Below, in pieces: positions 43,025 through 51,983 of a stretch of 64,000 nt of DNA. Source of the DNA: an uncultured Latescibacterota bacterium (GTDB lineage Bacteria > Latescibacterota > UBA2968); the NCBI GenBank assembly GCA_951812755.1, contig OX638329.1, forward strand, positions 4,906,522 through 4,970,521. The letters run 5' to 3'. Made by a program: the position numbers and the translations under genes. How positions within the stretch are numbered: position 1 is the first letter of the stretch; every line of letters starts with the position of its first letter. Under the pieces are notes generated by a model. The model ran no database searches and was not told where the DNA came from. It saw only the letters and a list, made by a program, of their open reading frames with translations.

Positions 43025-44179
43025 CTACCCTCCAAATGCTTCTCTAACGCGATCAAAAAAACCTTTCCCACCCTCTGGCGGCTGTATGTTTTCCAATTTG
43101 GCGAGCCTGGCAAACAACTCCTCTTCTTCCCGGCTCAATTTTGCTGGCGTCCAGACCGCCACGCGCACGAGTTGATCACCCGTGCGATATCCATCTAATT
43201 CGGGAATGCCCTTACCGCGCAATCTAAAAATCCGTCCCGATTGTGTACCCGCAGGGATCTTCATACTCACGCGACCAGTCAGGGTTGGCACTTCTATATC
43301 TGCTCCCAGAGCTGCCTGGCTAAAACTGATGGGCAAATCGTACACAATATCGTTACCGTGTCTTTCAAAATATTCGTGTTCTTCCTCTTCGACAAAGACC
43401 ATACAATCGCCCGCTGGCCCGCCATTTGGCCCTGCATTGCCCTGCCCCTGCAACGGAATATAATTGCCTTCGGAAATACCCGCGGGGATATTGACCGAAA
43501 GGTCCTTTTGCTTCTTCACTCGCCCTTGTCCGTGACAACTATCACATTGCTCCCGCACCACATTCCCATTGCCATTGCACTGCGGGCAGGTTGTGACATT
43601 GACAAACTGCCCAAACAGGGAGCGCGTGGCCTGTCGAATCTGTCCCACGCCACCACACATATCGCATGTTACGGGCGCACTTCCCGGTTTTGCCCCAGCA
43701 CCTCCGCACGTATCACAGGTTTCCAAACGCGATAGCCGAATGGTTTTTTTGGCGCCCTCGGCAATCTCCTCTAAGGTCAAACTGATCGAAATTCTCAAGT
43801 CCTCACCGCGATTTGACCGCCGCGGGCTGCGCCGACCAAACAAATCTCCAAAGATACCTCCGCCAAAGATCTCATCCAGATTGGAAAAAATATCTTGAAA
43901 ATCACCGGCATGTGAAAAGTCTGACCACTGAAAGCCACCGCCCCGAAAGGTACTGCTGACACCTTCGTGCCCAAAGCGGTCATACGCCTGTCGCTTTTGT
44001 GCATCCATCAGCACTTCATAAGCCTCGGCGCCTTCCTTGAACAATTCCTCTGATTGTGGATTATCCTTATTGCGATCCGGGTGATATTTCAGCGCGTGCT
44101 TGCGATAAGCCTTCTTAATCTCATCTTCTGAAGCCCCGCGATCCACCCCCAGTATTTCGTAATAATCTCTTTTGGCCAT
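43025..44179 (-). CDS. dnaJ: Chaperone protein DnaJ
   Basis: A 384-residue type I DnaJ (Hsp40). The J domain has HPD at residues 33-35. A Gly/Phe-rich part follows ([20 protein letters not shown]). Four zinc-ribbon repeats CxxCxGxG are present ([32 protein letters not shown]), then the C-terminal substrate domain. It stimulates DnaK ATP hydrolysis and delivers clients. grpE lies 49 bases upstream and hrcA before that. The dnaK gene is not in the window. Confidence 0.98.
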   Translation of the reverse strand: MAKRDYYEILGVDRGASEDEIKKAYRKHALKYHPDRNKDNPQSEELFKEGAEAYEVLMDAQKRQAYDRFGHEGVSSTFRGGGFQWSDFSHAGDFQDIFSNLDEIFGGGIFGDLFGRRSPRRSNRGEDLRISISLTLEEIAEGAKKTIRLSRLETCDTCGGAGAKPGSAPVTCDMCGGVGQIRQATRSLFGQFVNVTTCPQCNGNGNVVREQCDSCHGQGRVKKQKDLSVNIPAGISEGNYIPLQGQGNAGPNGGPAGDCMVFVEEEEHEYFERHGNDIVYDLPISFSQAALGADIEVPTLTGRVSMKIPAGTQSGRIFRLRGKGIPELDGYRTGDQLVRVAVWTPAKLSREEEELFARLAKLENIQPPEGGKGFFDRVREAFGG

Positions 44180-44228
44180 TGACCTTTCCCATCAACATGC
44201 AAAAAGAGCCGCACAGTTGCGACCCTGT

Positions 44229-44882
44229 TCATTGTGTCTTGTCTGCATCCTCGTCCCCTTCCGGGGTCTCCAGTGCGGGTTTGCCCTGGCTTACTACTAC
44301 TTTGGCCGGACGCAACACCTTATCGCCCAGGCTATATCCTTTTTCAATCTCATCTGCGACAATACCGGCATCATGGATTTCCGATGGCATTTGCATTAAT
44401 GCCTCATGCACAGTAGGATCAAATGGTTTGCCAATCGTCTCAATTTCTTTCAAATTGCGATTGTAGAGCACACGCGGAAATTGCTCCATAATCATTTTTA
44501 TGCCTTCTTGAAACCCCTCCGACTCTGTATCCCCATTTTCGCTGTGTGCCAATGCGCGACCAACACCATCTAAAATGGGCAACAAATCGCGAATCACATC
44601 TTCGCTGGCAGATTGTACAAGAGTCTCAAATTCTCGCGCCCTGCGTTTTTTGTAATTCTCAAACTCAGCGGCGAGGCGCATCAACCGATCTTTGTACATT
44701 TCGGCTTCTTCGCGGGCCAAAAATAATGGGGTAGCCTCTATCTTCTCCTTTGGCTCCTCCGACTGATTGGCCTCACCATTAACTTCATCTTTCGCCACCT
44801 CTGCATCCTCCACCGCCTCCTCATCTTCCGCCACTTCTTCTTCCAACGGTATTTCTTGTTTTTTTTCTTTCTTCTGCGCCAT
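44229..44882 (-). CDS. grpE: Nucleotide exchange factor GrpE
   Basis: A 217-residue GrpE, the ADP release factor of DnaK. The first 50 residues are acidic and probably disordered (EEEVAEDEEAVEDAEV), longer than usual; the coiled-coil begins at YKDRLMRLAAEFENYKKRRARE. The domain end has FDPTVHEALMQMPS and YSLGDKVLRPAKVVVSQG, both typical. The gene starts 18 bases after the hrcA stop, so it is in the heat-shock operon hrcA-grpE-dnaJ. Confidence 0.97.
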   Translation of the reverse strand: MAQKKEKKQEIPLEEEVAEDEEAVEDAEVAKDEVNGEANQSEEPKEKIEATPLFLAREEAEMYKDRLMRLAAEFENYKKRRAREFETLVQSASEDVIRDLLPILDGVGRALAHSENGDTESEGFQEGIKMIMEQFPRVLYNRNLKEIETIGKPFDPTVHEALMQMPSEIHDAGIVADEIEKGYSLGDKVLRPAKVVVSQGKPALETPEGDEDADKTQ

Positions 44883-44900
44883 AATTTTTTTACAACTCCT

Positions 44901-45926
44901 CTACCTGCGATCCAACATCTCTTCAGTTAAATTTGCCATATATTGCACCAGGGGAACGAGCCGACCATAGGGCAATCGCGTTGGCCCAATAATTCCAATA
45001 ACACCCGACACATTGCCCACCGAATACGTAGAAGTCAGCAAACTGCAATCCTTGAGCGCGGGCGATTCGTGTTCATCGCCAATCGTGATAGAAATACCCG
45101 CATCGCGCGTGCGATCACTCAACAAATGTGCCACGTATTCACGGGCTTCCAGCATGCCAATCAGACCGGCCAGGCGTTCACTGGAAAAATCGGGCTGACC
45201 AAAAAAGTTGCGCGTGCCATCCATATGCAGATCGGCACTGCTCGGAAATCTGAATAGATGATCGGCACTATTGGCAAGCAAATGCAACAGCTTGGGAGAC
45301 CCGGACGATGCAGACGCAAGCCTTTCTTTGACAGATGCCATAATCTCGCCTATCGTAAGCCCGGAAAGCCGCTGGTTGACCACCCGCCGCGTTTCTTCCA
45401 ACTCATCCTCTTCAATTTCTGAGTCGATTTCGACAACCATAGTCTTAACCAGTCCAGACCGAATAGTCATCACCATCAGCAGCTTGGATTCGCTCAACTT
45501 GAGCATTTCTAAACGCTCAAAAATGCCCTGGGTGAATTGGGGACCAAGTGCGATGCCCAAATTGTGCGATACATCGGCCAAAACTTTGGACACTTGCACC
45601 AGTAAATCGTCGGCGTTGCCCTCTCGCAACCGCTCAACACTATCCCGAATAGACCGCTGTGCAGCCTCGGCGAGTTCCTCCTGATTCATCAGCATATCGA
45701 CATAGTACCGATACCCCTTATCACTCGGCACCCTACCCGCCGAAGTATGAGGCTGGTACAAATAGCCTTTTTCTTCCAGATCGGCCATCGAGTTGCGAAT
45801 GGTCGCCGCGCTGAGTCCCAAATCCATCTTGGAAATTGTGCGCGACCCCACCGGCTCACCTGTTGTGACATAAGTGCCAATCAAAATGTCGAGAATTGCT
45901 TTTTCCCGAAGTGTCAGTTCGGTCAT
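44901..45926 (-). CDS. hrcA: Heat-inducible transcription repressor HrcA
   Basis: A 341-residue HrcA. The winged-helix N-terminus is LTLREKAILDILIGTYVTTGEPVGSRTISK followed by LSAATIRNSMADLEEKGYLYQPHTSAGRVPSDKGYRYYVD. The regulatory domain and the C-terminal IGPTRLPYGRLVPLVQYMANL block are intact. HrcA normally binds the CIRCE inverted repeat of heat-shock promoters and is kept folded by GroE. No CIRCE (GCACTC with a 9-base spacer) could be seen upstream of this operon. The promoter is a sigma70 type at 45994-46022. Confidence 0.97.
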   Translation of the reverse strand: MTELTLREKAILDILIGTYVTTGEPVGSRTISKMDLGLSAATIRNSMADLEEKGYLYQPHTSAGRVPSDKGYRYYVDMLMNQEELAEAAQRSIRDSVERLREGNADDLLVQVSKVLADVSHNLGIALGPQFTQGIFERLEMLKLSESKLLMVMTIRSGLVKTMVVEIDSEIEEDELEETRRVVNQRLSGLTIGEIMASVKERLASASSGSPKLLHLLANSADHLFRFPSSADLHMDGTRNFFGQPDFSSERLAGLIGMLEAREYVAHLLSDRTRDAGISITIGDEHESPALKDCSLLTSTYSVGNVSGVIGIIGPTRLPYGRLVPLVQYMANLTEEMLDRR

Positions 45927-45993
45927 TGCACATCCCTTTCCACCTATATGAAAGGGGAAAAAAACGATCTATCCATGTTGATACATTTTAGTC

Positions 45994-46022
45994 ATGATAT
46001 AGGAAGACTCAGCGATTGTCAA
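45994..46022 (-). promoter_or_regulatory. Sigma70 promoter of hrcA-grpE-dnaJ
   Basis: On the minus strand TTGACA (46022-46017), a 17-base spacer and TATCAT (45999-45994), about 70 bases before the hrcA start. Confidence 0.65.
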
Positions 46023-46030
46023 GCCCCATC

Positions 46031-46068
46031 AAAAAACGGGCTGGCCGACTTATCTGACCAACCCGTTT
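46031..46068 (-). terminator. Terminator after the CXXCH surface protein gene
   Basis: On the minus strand AACGGGTTGG and CCAGCCCGTT pair (one mismatch) and a run of six T follows. It lies between the end of that gene and the hrcA promoter. Confidence 0.8.
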
Positions 46069-46097
46069 CCGATCTCAGACGTGCTTATTTTTTAGTT

Positions 46098-47696
46098 TCA
46101 ACCCACGGGCTTGCCAAAGGCATTGGCAAAGATCAAAAAGTCTGAGAATGCGACCGTACCATCCCCGTCCAAATCAGCCGCAGCATTGTATCCCGGCACG
46201 CCCTCGCTCGTGCCAAAAGCAGAGGCAAAAAGCAAGAAATCGGAGAAATCGACATCACCATCGCCATCCAGGTCAGCACTGCGCGTCTGAGACGGCGCCT
46301 GGCGTATCACGATTAACGCTTGAATTGCAGTCTCGGAAAGCGGCAATCCTAAGATGGAGACAGTATCTCCCACCATCAGATCGGAAATGGGGAAAATAAG
46401 TTGGACAAGATCCTCAACATTGCCAGAAAAAAATATTGCGATAATATCCTCAACATTCGTCTGATCGAGGGTAATCATCAGAGCCTGTGAGACATCCACA
46501 CTTACCTGTTGACCGATGAAAAACGAATTCGTTTCAACATTCACACTCTGAACACTGACCTCTCTGATGTCAACGAGCTCTGGCTCCGTTTGCAGCATGA
46601 CCTGTAAATCAGTTACACTGGCACCATCGACAACCTGAATCAGTGTTGTGGGATCGGCCCCACCCGTTATCATATTCAACCCGACAAAAGCAGATAAGGT
46701 ATCTATATTTCCTTCTGCATTAACCACCTCTTGACTCATTGACAGCGCATAAGTTCCATCCGGCACATATGGGAACTCAAACGCCAGTTGTTCGGGCATG
46801 GATTCCAATACATTGAGATTAGACACGCGTACAATAGCCACTTCGAATGTACCCTCAGCGTTTTCAGGGAGAAGGTCTGGATTTATCAGCACCACTACAC
46901 CAGGTGTATCGGACAACATAACACCCTCGGGCAAAAGACCCATACCGGAAACAACAGCATCTGACAGTTCTACGGTACCCAAGAAATACTGCTGTAGTTC
47001 AGAAAAATTTGGAATCGACTCAAAATCCAAATTGCCAATAAGCACCTGATAGGTCGCTCCTTCGGGCAAATTAACGCTGCCCTTCAGTTTCATGGGATCG
47101 CTGGTATCTGGTGCAATTGCAAACAACCCAATTGGAAATGAAGTGACAACTCCCACATTTTCTATATTGATCCCCCCCACCGGGTTAGGCGTTACGCCCT
47201 CTAAGGGAACATTAAATGTAATTTCAAACTGCTGCATCCCACTCGGCACAGGAGGATTCTTCACATCTTTCTGAAGCGTCACACCGCCAATCACAAACGA
47301 AGTCACAGCAGGCGTAACAGGTTGCTGTTGTACAAAACTATTGGGATCGCCGGGATTAGTCACTTGAATGCTCGCATCTGTCATACCATCGCCATCCGGA
47401 TCACCTAATTCCCGACCATTGGACACGCCATCGCCATCTGAGTCGAGCATTGCGAGCATGGCATTCCACACAACCTGACCGCTACGACCAGGCTGCGTTA
47501 GATAATTATTATTGATATCATTGCCAAAAGGCGTACGAGCTCCACCTCCGGCCGGATTCACATGGCAAGCAGCGCATCCAAGTGCTCTACCATTGGGTAG
47601 CTGATCAACCCGTGCTGGACGTGCATCGGCCTGTCCCCATCCAATAAAAACAATAACCAGAACAGCAAGCAATCTGTGAGAATTCAACCGCAACAT
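46098..47696 (-). CDS. Secreted CXXCH protein with C-terminal Asp-rich module
   Basis: A 532-residue exported protein (signal peptide about 1-26 ending ADARP). A single haem-binding-type CAACH near residue 41 sits in the pattern GCAACHVNPAGGGARTPFG, followed by DSDGDGVSNGRELGDPDGDG, a calcium-loop-like spacer. The middle is a series of beta-strand repeats. The last 70 residues hold two Asp loops, DLDGDGDVDFSDFLLF and DLDGDGTVAFSDFLIF, the same module that opens the LRR protein at 26136. The ATG at 47696 has AGGAGG seven bases ahead. It might be a c-type cytochrome-like or cell-surface adhesion protein; function unknown. Confidence 0.8.
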   Translation of the reverse strand: MLRLNSHRLLAVLVIVFIGWGQADARPARVDQLPNGRALGCAACHVNPAGGGARTPFGNDINNNYLTQPGRSGQVVWNAMLAMLDSDGDGVSNGRELGDPDGDGMTDASIQVTNPGDPNSFVQQQPVTPAVTSFVIGGVTLQKDVKNPPVPSGMQQFEITFNVPLEGVTPNPVGGINIENVGVVTSFPIGLFAIAPDTSDPMKLKGSVNLPEGATYQVLIGNLDFESIPNFSELQQYFLGTVELSDAVVSGMGLLPEGVMLSDTPGVVVLINPDLLPENAEGTFEVAIVRVSNLNVLESMPEQLAFEFPYVPDGTYALSMSQEVVNAEGNIDTLSAFVGLNMITGGADPTTLIQVVDGASVTDLQVMLQTEPELVDIREVSVQSVNVETNSFFIGQQVSVDVSQALMITLDQTNVEDIIAIFFSGNVEDLVQLIFPISDLMVGDTVSILGLPLSETAIQALIVIRQAPSQTRSADLDGDGDVDFSDFLLFASAFGTSEGVPGYNAAADLDGDGTVAFSDFLIFANAFGKPVG

Positions 47697-47806
47697 AAAC
47701 AATCCTCCTGAAGAGGGTGATAATTAGAGACAGCACGACATTGCGTCTCATTTCCGAGAAATGTAGAGCATGTTCTCTTGAAAAGCAACCCCTTCTAAAA
47801 ATTATC

Positions 47807-47880
47807 TTGCAACTTATAGAGAAATGTTTATAATTAGACCTTGTTTTTTTAACATTTTTCTATAATTGAATCTTGTTTTC
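47807..47880 (+). promoter_or_regulatory. glnA promoter region with 32-bp direct repeat
   Basis: TTGCAA at 47807 and TATAAT at 47829 (16-base spacer) form a promoter. The segment TATAATTAGACCTTGTTTTT (47829-47848) recurs as TATAATTGAATCTTGTTTTC at 47861-47880, 32 bases apart. A TCGGCA..TGCCGA hairpin lies at about 47972-47988. No NtrC or sigma54 site was clear. Confidence 0.5.
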
Positions 47881-48041
47881 GGGGCATTATAGCCCGACAG
47901 TGTAACACATATTTAATACATGAGAAATCACGCTGAAACAAACACCATCTATATTCCCTGCCGATATGTTGGGTCGGCAAAACTGCCGATCCTTTCATTT
48001 TTCAATACAGGCCACTTTTCTCACAATGAAAGGAGCAGAAT

Positions 48042-49460
48042 ATGGCCCAAACGCCACAAGATGTTCTTGCAATGATCGCAGATCAGGGCATTAAAGTCGT
48101 CGATTTTCGCTTTACCGATTTTCCCGGACATTGGCAGCATTTTACTGTCATGGCCTCCGAAATCGAAGAAGACACCTTTGAAGATGGACTCGGCTTTGAC
48201 GGATCCAGTATTCGCGGCTGGCAGGCCATCGACGAATCGGACATGCTCGTCATACCCGATCCCGCCACGGCGTTTATCGATCCCTTCCTCGAGGAAACCA
48301 CGCTCGTGATGATCTGTAACATAGCCGATCCCATCACCAAAAGCGGCTATTCGCGCGACCCGCGTTCGGTCGCCCAAAAAGCCGAAGCCTATATGCAATC
48401 CACGGGCATTGGAGATACGGCATTTTTTGGTCCAGAAGCTGAATTTTTTGTCTTTGACGACGTGCGCTTTGGCGAAGGGGCAAACCACGCCTTTCACAGC
48501 GTAGATTCAATTGAAGGCTACTGGAATTCCGGCACAGATGAAGGCCCCAACCTCGGTTACAAACCTCGCCACAAAGAAGGCTACTTCCCCGTGCCGCCCC
48601 ACGACACGCTGCAAAATATACGCACGGAAATGGTACTGACAATGGAAAGTGTCGGTATTGGTATTGAAGTTCACCACCACGAAGTATCAACCGGCGGTCA
48701 GGGTGAAATCGACATTCGGTTCTGTCCAATGGTCACATGCGCTGACCAAATGACATGGTACAAATACATTGTCAAAAACGTGGCGCACAAACACGGCAAA
48801 ACCGCCACCTTTATGCCCAAACCTCTTTTTGAAGACAATGGCACGGGCATGCACACACATCAAAGCCTTTGGCAAGGCGGTGAGCCTCTCTTTGCCGGGT
48901 CGGGATATGCGGGCCTGAGCGAAATGGCTCTGCACTATATCGGTGGCATTCTCAAACATGCGGATGCACTGATTGCATTGACCAACCCGACCACCAACTC
49001 GTTTAAGCGTCTGGTGCCCGGTTATGAAGCCCCGGTCAATCTGGCCTACTCGCAACGCAATCGCAGCGCTGCAGTACGCATCCCAATGTATTCTCAAAGT
49101 CCCAAATCCAAGCGCGTCGAATTTCGGTGTCCAGACCCGAGTGCCAATCCCTACCTGGCTTTCGCGGCCATGTTGATGGCTGGCCTGGACGGCATTCAAA
49201 ACAAAATTGATCCAGGGGAACCACTCGACAAAAACCTCTACGATCTCGAACCCGAAGAAGCGGCATCCATTCCGCAGACACCGGGTTCACTGTCCGATGC
49301 TCTTGACGCTCTGGAAGCAGATCACGACTTTTTGCTCAAGGGAGATGTCTTTACCGACGACGTGATCGAAACCTGGATCGAATACAAGCGCGAAAACGAA
49401 GTTGACGCCATCAACCAGCGTCCTCATCCACACGAATTCGCACTTTATTTCGACGTGTAA
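48042..49460 (+). CDS. glnA: Glutamine synthetase, type I (GlnA)
   Basis: A 472-residue glutamine synthetase that makes glutamine from glutamate, ammonia and [21 protein letters not shown] and [15 protein letters not shown] are N-terminal blocks; [23 protein letters not shown] and [20 protein letters not shown] form the catalytic barrel; [18 protein letters not shown] is the usual glutamate loop. The NLYDLEPEE segment near residue 400 carries the adenylylation tyrosine, so regulation by GlnE is possible. AAAGGAG lies before the ATG. It is a single-gene unit with its own terminator. Confidence 0.98.
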   Translation: MAQTPQDVLAMIADQGIKVVDFRFTDFPGHWQHFTVMASEIEEDTFEDGLGFDGSSIRGWQAIDESDMLVIPDPATAFIDPFLEETTLVMICNIADPITKSGYSRDPRSVAQKAEAYMQSTGIGDTAFFGPEAEFFVFDDVRFGEGANHAFHSVDSIEGYWNSGTDEGPNLGYKPRHKEGYFPVPPHDTLQNIRTEMVLTMESVGIGIEVHHHEVSTGGQGEIDIRFCPMVTCADQMTWYKYIVKNVAHKHGKTATFMPKPLFEDNGTGMHTHQSLWQGGEPLFAGSGYAGLSEMALHYIGGILKHADALIALTNPTTNSFKRLVPGYEAPVNLAYSQRNRSAAVRIPMYSQSPKSKRVEFRCPDPSANPYLAFAAMLMAGLDGIQNKIDPGEPLDKNLYDLEPEEAASIPQTPGSLSDALDALEADHDFLLKGDVFTDDVIETWIEYKRENEVDAINQRPHPHEFALYFDV

Positions 49461-49488
49461 TATTGTAAGTCGTTTTTAGAAGTTACAG

Positions 49489-49526
49489 AAAAGCAGGTGG
49501 TCATATTCCGACCACCTGCTTTTTTC
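49489..49526. terminator. Terminator after glnA, also usable by the opposite gene
   Basis: AAAAGCAGGTGGTC and GACCACCTGCTTTT pair perfectly over a 7-base loop with T runs on both sides, so it can serve glnA and the convergent pentapeptide gene. Confidence 0.9.
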
Positions 49527-49545
49527 TCCTGGCCTTCAACCCTTC

Positions 49546-50334
49546 TCAATCCCTCAGCTTCGTCTTCTCATCCCACCTCACCACATCCAGATGTTTTTGT
49601 GAAAAACCAATCGCATCCCGAACATCGGCACCGCGCATATCGGCATTGTCAAACTGGGCTTTGTAGAGATCGGTTTTTTGCATGCGGGCGCGCTGGAGAT
49701 TGGCCTCGCGCAAATCCACTTTGACGAGATCGGCCTCCTGAAGCCTGGCACTTTGCAGATTGGCCCCCTTCAAATTGGCATCGGTCAAATCTGATTTTCT
49801 AATATCGGTTGTACGCAAAATGGCATTTTCGAAATCCACTTTGACCAATATGGCCTCTGACAAATTGGCCTTATAAAAGTTCGCATTTTTGCATTTGGCC
49901 CCGCGCAAATTGCACCCCACCAGTTTCGCTTCCTCAAAATTTGCGTCTCCCATATTTACACCGCTGAGATCAGCCAATTCCAAATCAGCCGGCGATGCCT
50001 GCACGCCTTTCATATTCGCTTTTGAGAGGATCGCATTCTGCAAGAACGCCCCGCTCAGATCAGCACCTTCGAGGTTTGCATCGCGCAAATTGGCCTGTAA
50101 AAGACGCGCGCGCTGTAAGTTGGCACCCGATAAATTGGCACCTCGCAACTGCGCGCCACTGAGAATGGCTTCGCGCATATCGGCATGTTGTAATGCAGCA
50201 TTTTGCAATTCTGCTCGGTTTAGATTTGCACCGGCCAGATCAGCGCGCTCTCCCGCTGTCCCGTTGGAAGCTATCCAGGCCTGATGTCGTGCAAGGATCT
50301 CGCGCACCTGTGCAGGTGAAAGAGTTATGGGCAT
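49546..50334 (-). CDS. Pentapeptide repeat protein
   Basis: A 262-residue protein built from about 40 A(D/N)Lxx pentapeptides (for example ADLSGAFLQNAILSKANMKG, NFEEAKLVGCNLRGAKCKNANF, SDLTDANLKGANLQSARLQEADL), forming a right-handed quadrilateral beta helix. The N-terminal about 30 residues (ITLSPAQVREILARHQAWIASNG) are a short helix region seen in such proteins. There is no signal peptide, so it is cytoplasmic. Some members mimic DNA and protect gyrase (Qnr type); nothing here shows which role applies. Confidence 0.93.
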   Translation of the reverse strand: MPITLSPAQVREILARHQAWIASNGTAGERADLAGANLNRAELQNAALQHADMREAILSGAQLRGANLSGANLQRARLLQANLRDANLEGADLSGAFLQNAILSKANMKGVQASPADLELADLSGVNMGDANFEEAKLVGCNLRGAKCKNANFYKANLSEAILVKVDFENAILRTTDIRKSDLTDANLKGANLQSARLQEADLVKVDLREANLQRARMQKTDLYKAQFDNADMRGADVRDAIGFSQKHLDVVRWDEKTKLRD

Positions 50335-50348
50335 GTGTTCTCCCTTCG

Positions 50349-50906
50349 CTAAATTCTGATGACTTCGTTTTCGGTTATGATCAAATCCATCTTCACATCG
50401 TGTGGTTCGGCAGGCACGCGATCTATGATCTGAAAATCATAAGACAAACCGATTCGAACTGCTTCAGTCCGTACCAAAAAACGGTCGTAATATCCACCAC
50501 CCGACCCAATCCGATGGCCCAGGCGATCAAAAGCGATGCCAGGAACGAGGATCAGGTCAATAGCATGAGGTAACAGCACCATTTTGGGATTTGGAACCGG
50601 TTCGCGCAAGCCATAATGTACAGACCGTAGATCGCTCAATCCCGCAATCGCTTGAAAATCCATGCCCCCTTCTTCCCGAGTAATGGGCACTCCCACCTGC
50701 TTGCCGCTGCCGATAGCTTTTTGGATCACTGTTCTTGTATCCACTTCATTTTTTATCGACACATAACAGGCAATGCACCGTGCAACTTGGTATGCTGGCA
50801 TATCGATCAACCGGCGATAAATACGCAAACTCTTCTCGCGAACAACTCGTTCGGGCATACGAATACGCTCGGCGCGAAGGCGACGTTTCAGATCTAACTT
50901 TGTCAT
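50349..50906 (-). CDS. 5-formyltetrahydrofolate cyclo-ligase family protein
   Basis: A 185-residue enzyme of folate metabolism (5-formyl-THF to 5,10-methenyl-THF with ATP). The strongest block is DLILVPGIAFDRLGHRIGSGGGYYDRFL, with the Gly-rich loop; RAERIRMPERVV and the CYVSIKNEVDT block are also typical. The start ATG at 50906 is near other frames but fits homologues. It lies 15 bases from the pentapeptide gene on the same strand, so both may be co-transcribed. Confidence 0.93.
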   Translation of the reverse strand: MTKLDLKRRLRAERIRMPERVVREKSLRIYRRLIDMPAYQVARCIACYVSIKNEVDTRTVIQKAIGSGKQVGVPITREEGGMDFQAIAGLSDLRSVHYGLREPVPNPKMVLLPHAIDLILVPGIAFDRLGHRIGSGGGYYDRFLVRTEAVRIGLSYDFQIIDRVPAEPHDVKMDLIITENEVIRI

Positions 50907-50908
50907 AA

Positions 50909-51034
50909 TAAGTAGTCAGCAGTCAGTAGTCAGTAGTCAGCCCGCCCAGCCCCTAAACCCTTAATGAACTGGTCTGGACGCAGTTGTACACCGCTTCTTA
51001 ATTCCTAATTCTCAATTCCTAATTCTCAATTCAT
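50909..51034. repeat. Heptamer tracts and degraded GGCCAGTT element
   Basis: AGTAGTC repeats at 50909-50940 and AATTCCT/AATTCTC repeats at 50998-51034 (7-bp periods), with a degraded palindrome copy GAACTGGTCTGGACGCAGTT near 50966-50985 followed by GTACACCGCT, as in copy 1. Confidence 0.75.
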
Positions 51035-51045
51035 CCGCTTCTCGC

Positions 51046-51074
51046 TTGACTTTAATAAATTAAACTGTTAAAAT
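51046..51074 (+). promoter_or_regulatory. Promoter of the uppS-cdsA-dxr-rseP operon
   Basis: TTGACT at 51046-51051, a 17-base spacer and TAAAAT at 51069-51074, 70 bases before the ATG used for uppS. Confidence 0.65.
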
Positions 51075-51143
51075 TTCACAACATTTTTAATCATATTTTA
51101 TCTGCATTTGGGCGGGCAAGTTGAATTTTCCATCGTTAATAAT

Positions 51144-51983
51144 ATGAAAGACACACACATAAATGGCTCTCGCGGTTGTAATCAGCTTCAAGATAAGCTA
51201 AAAGCGCGAGGCAACCTGCCGTCGCACATTGCGATAATTATGGATGGCAATGGACGGTGGGCGCAACAGCGAGATTTGCGCCGCACAGATGGGCATCGAT
51301 CTGCCCGCGAAACCGTACGCGATATTGTGCGTGCCTGTGGCGAACTCGAAATAGATATTCTCACCCTGTTCACCTTTGGTACAGACAATTGGCGTCGGCC
51401 CTGGTCAGAAGTATTATCACTGATGCAATTATTGCGCGACTGTTCACACGAAGAACTCAATGAGTTGCAGGAAAACAACGTGCGCCTCATTGCAACGGGC
51501 GATACGCAGCGGCTGGTCAAGCACTCGCGTAAAGCACTTAAAAATGCCATTCGCGAAACAGCTAACAATACGGGGCTTACGCTTAATCTCGCATTGAGCT
51601 ACGACGGTAAAAACGATATCCTTCAAGCCGTGCAAAGCATTGCTATCGATGTCGTACAGGGGCGCATTTCAACAGACGCGATTGATGCCGATTTATTTTC
51701 CCAACGCCTTTACACAGGTGGTTTGCCCGACCCCGATCTATTGATTCGCACCAGCGGCGAAGTTCGTTTGAGCAATTTTATGCTCTGGCAGTGTGCTTAC
51801 ACCGAATTCTGGTTTACAGATGTACTGTGGCCCGATTTTAAGCGCGAGCACCTCTACGAAGCCATCCGCAGTTATCAAAATCGAGAACGTCGGTTTGGCA
51901 AAACAGGACTTCAATTGCGCGATGAAACGCTCGCAAGCGGAACCAATGGGTCTTCGGAGGGCCTGTGGCAAAGTCCAATCTAA
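51144..51983 (+). CDS. uppS: Undecaprenyl diphosphate synthase (isoprenyl transferase)
   Basis: A 279-residue cis-prenyltransferase that makes the lipid carrier for cell wall synthesis. HIAIIMDGNGRWAQQRDL carries the Asp (about residue 34) that binds Mg-pyrophosphate, GHRSARETV and TLFTFGTDNWRRP follow, and the C-terminal PDPDLLIRTSGEVRLSNFMLWQCAYTEFWF and RERRFGKT blocks are standard. The ATG at 51144 was chosen; a TTG 36 bases earlier is possible. It overlaps cdsA by 19 bases. Confidence 0.96.
   Translation: MKDTHINGSRGCNQLQDKLKARGNLPSHIAIIMDGNGRWAQQRDLRRTDGHRSARETVRDIVRACGELEIDILTLFTFGTDNWRRPWSEVLSLMQLLRDCSHEELNELQENNVRLIATGDTQRLVKHSRKALKNAIRETANNTGLTLNLALSYDGKNDILQAVQSIAIDVVQGRISTDAIDADLFSQRLYTGGLPDPDLLIRTSGEVRLSNFMLWQCAYTEFWFTDVLWPDFKREHLYEAIRSYQNRERRFGKTGLQLRDETLASGTNGSSEGLWQSPI

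Noticed and set aside
45927-46030. CIRCE element upstream of hrcA
   Set aside because: No pair of GCACTC/GAGTGC with a 9-base spacer was found in the gap.
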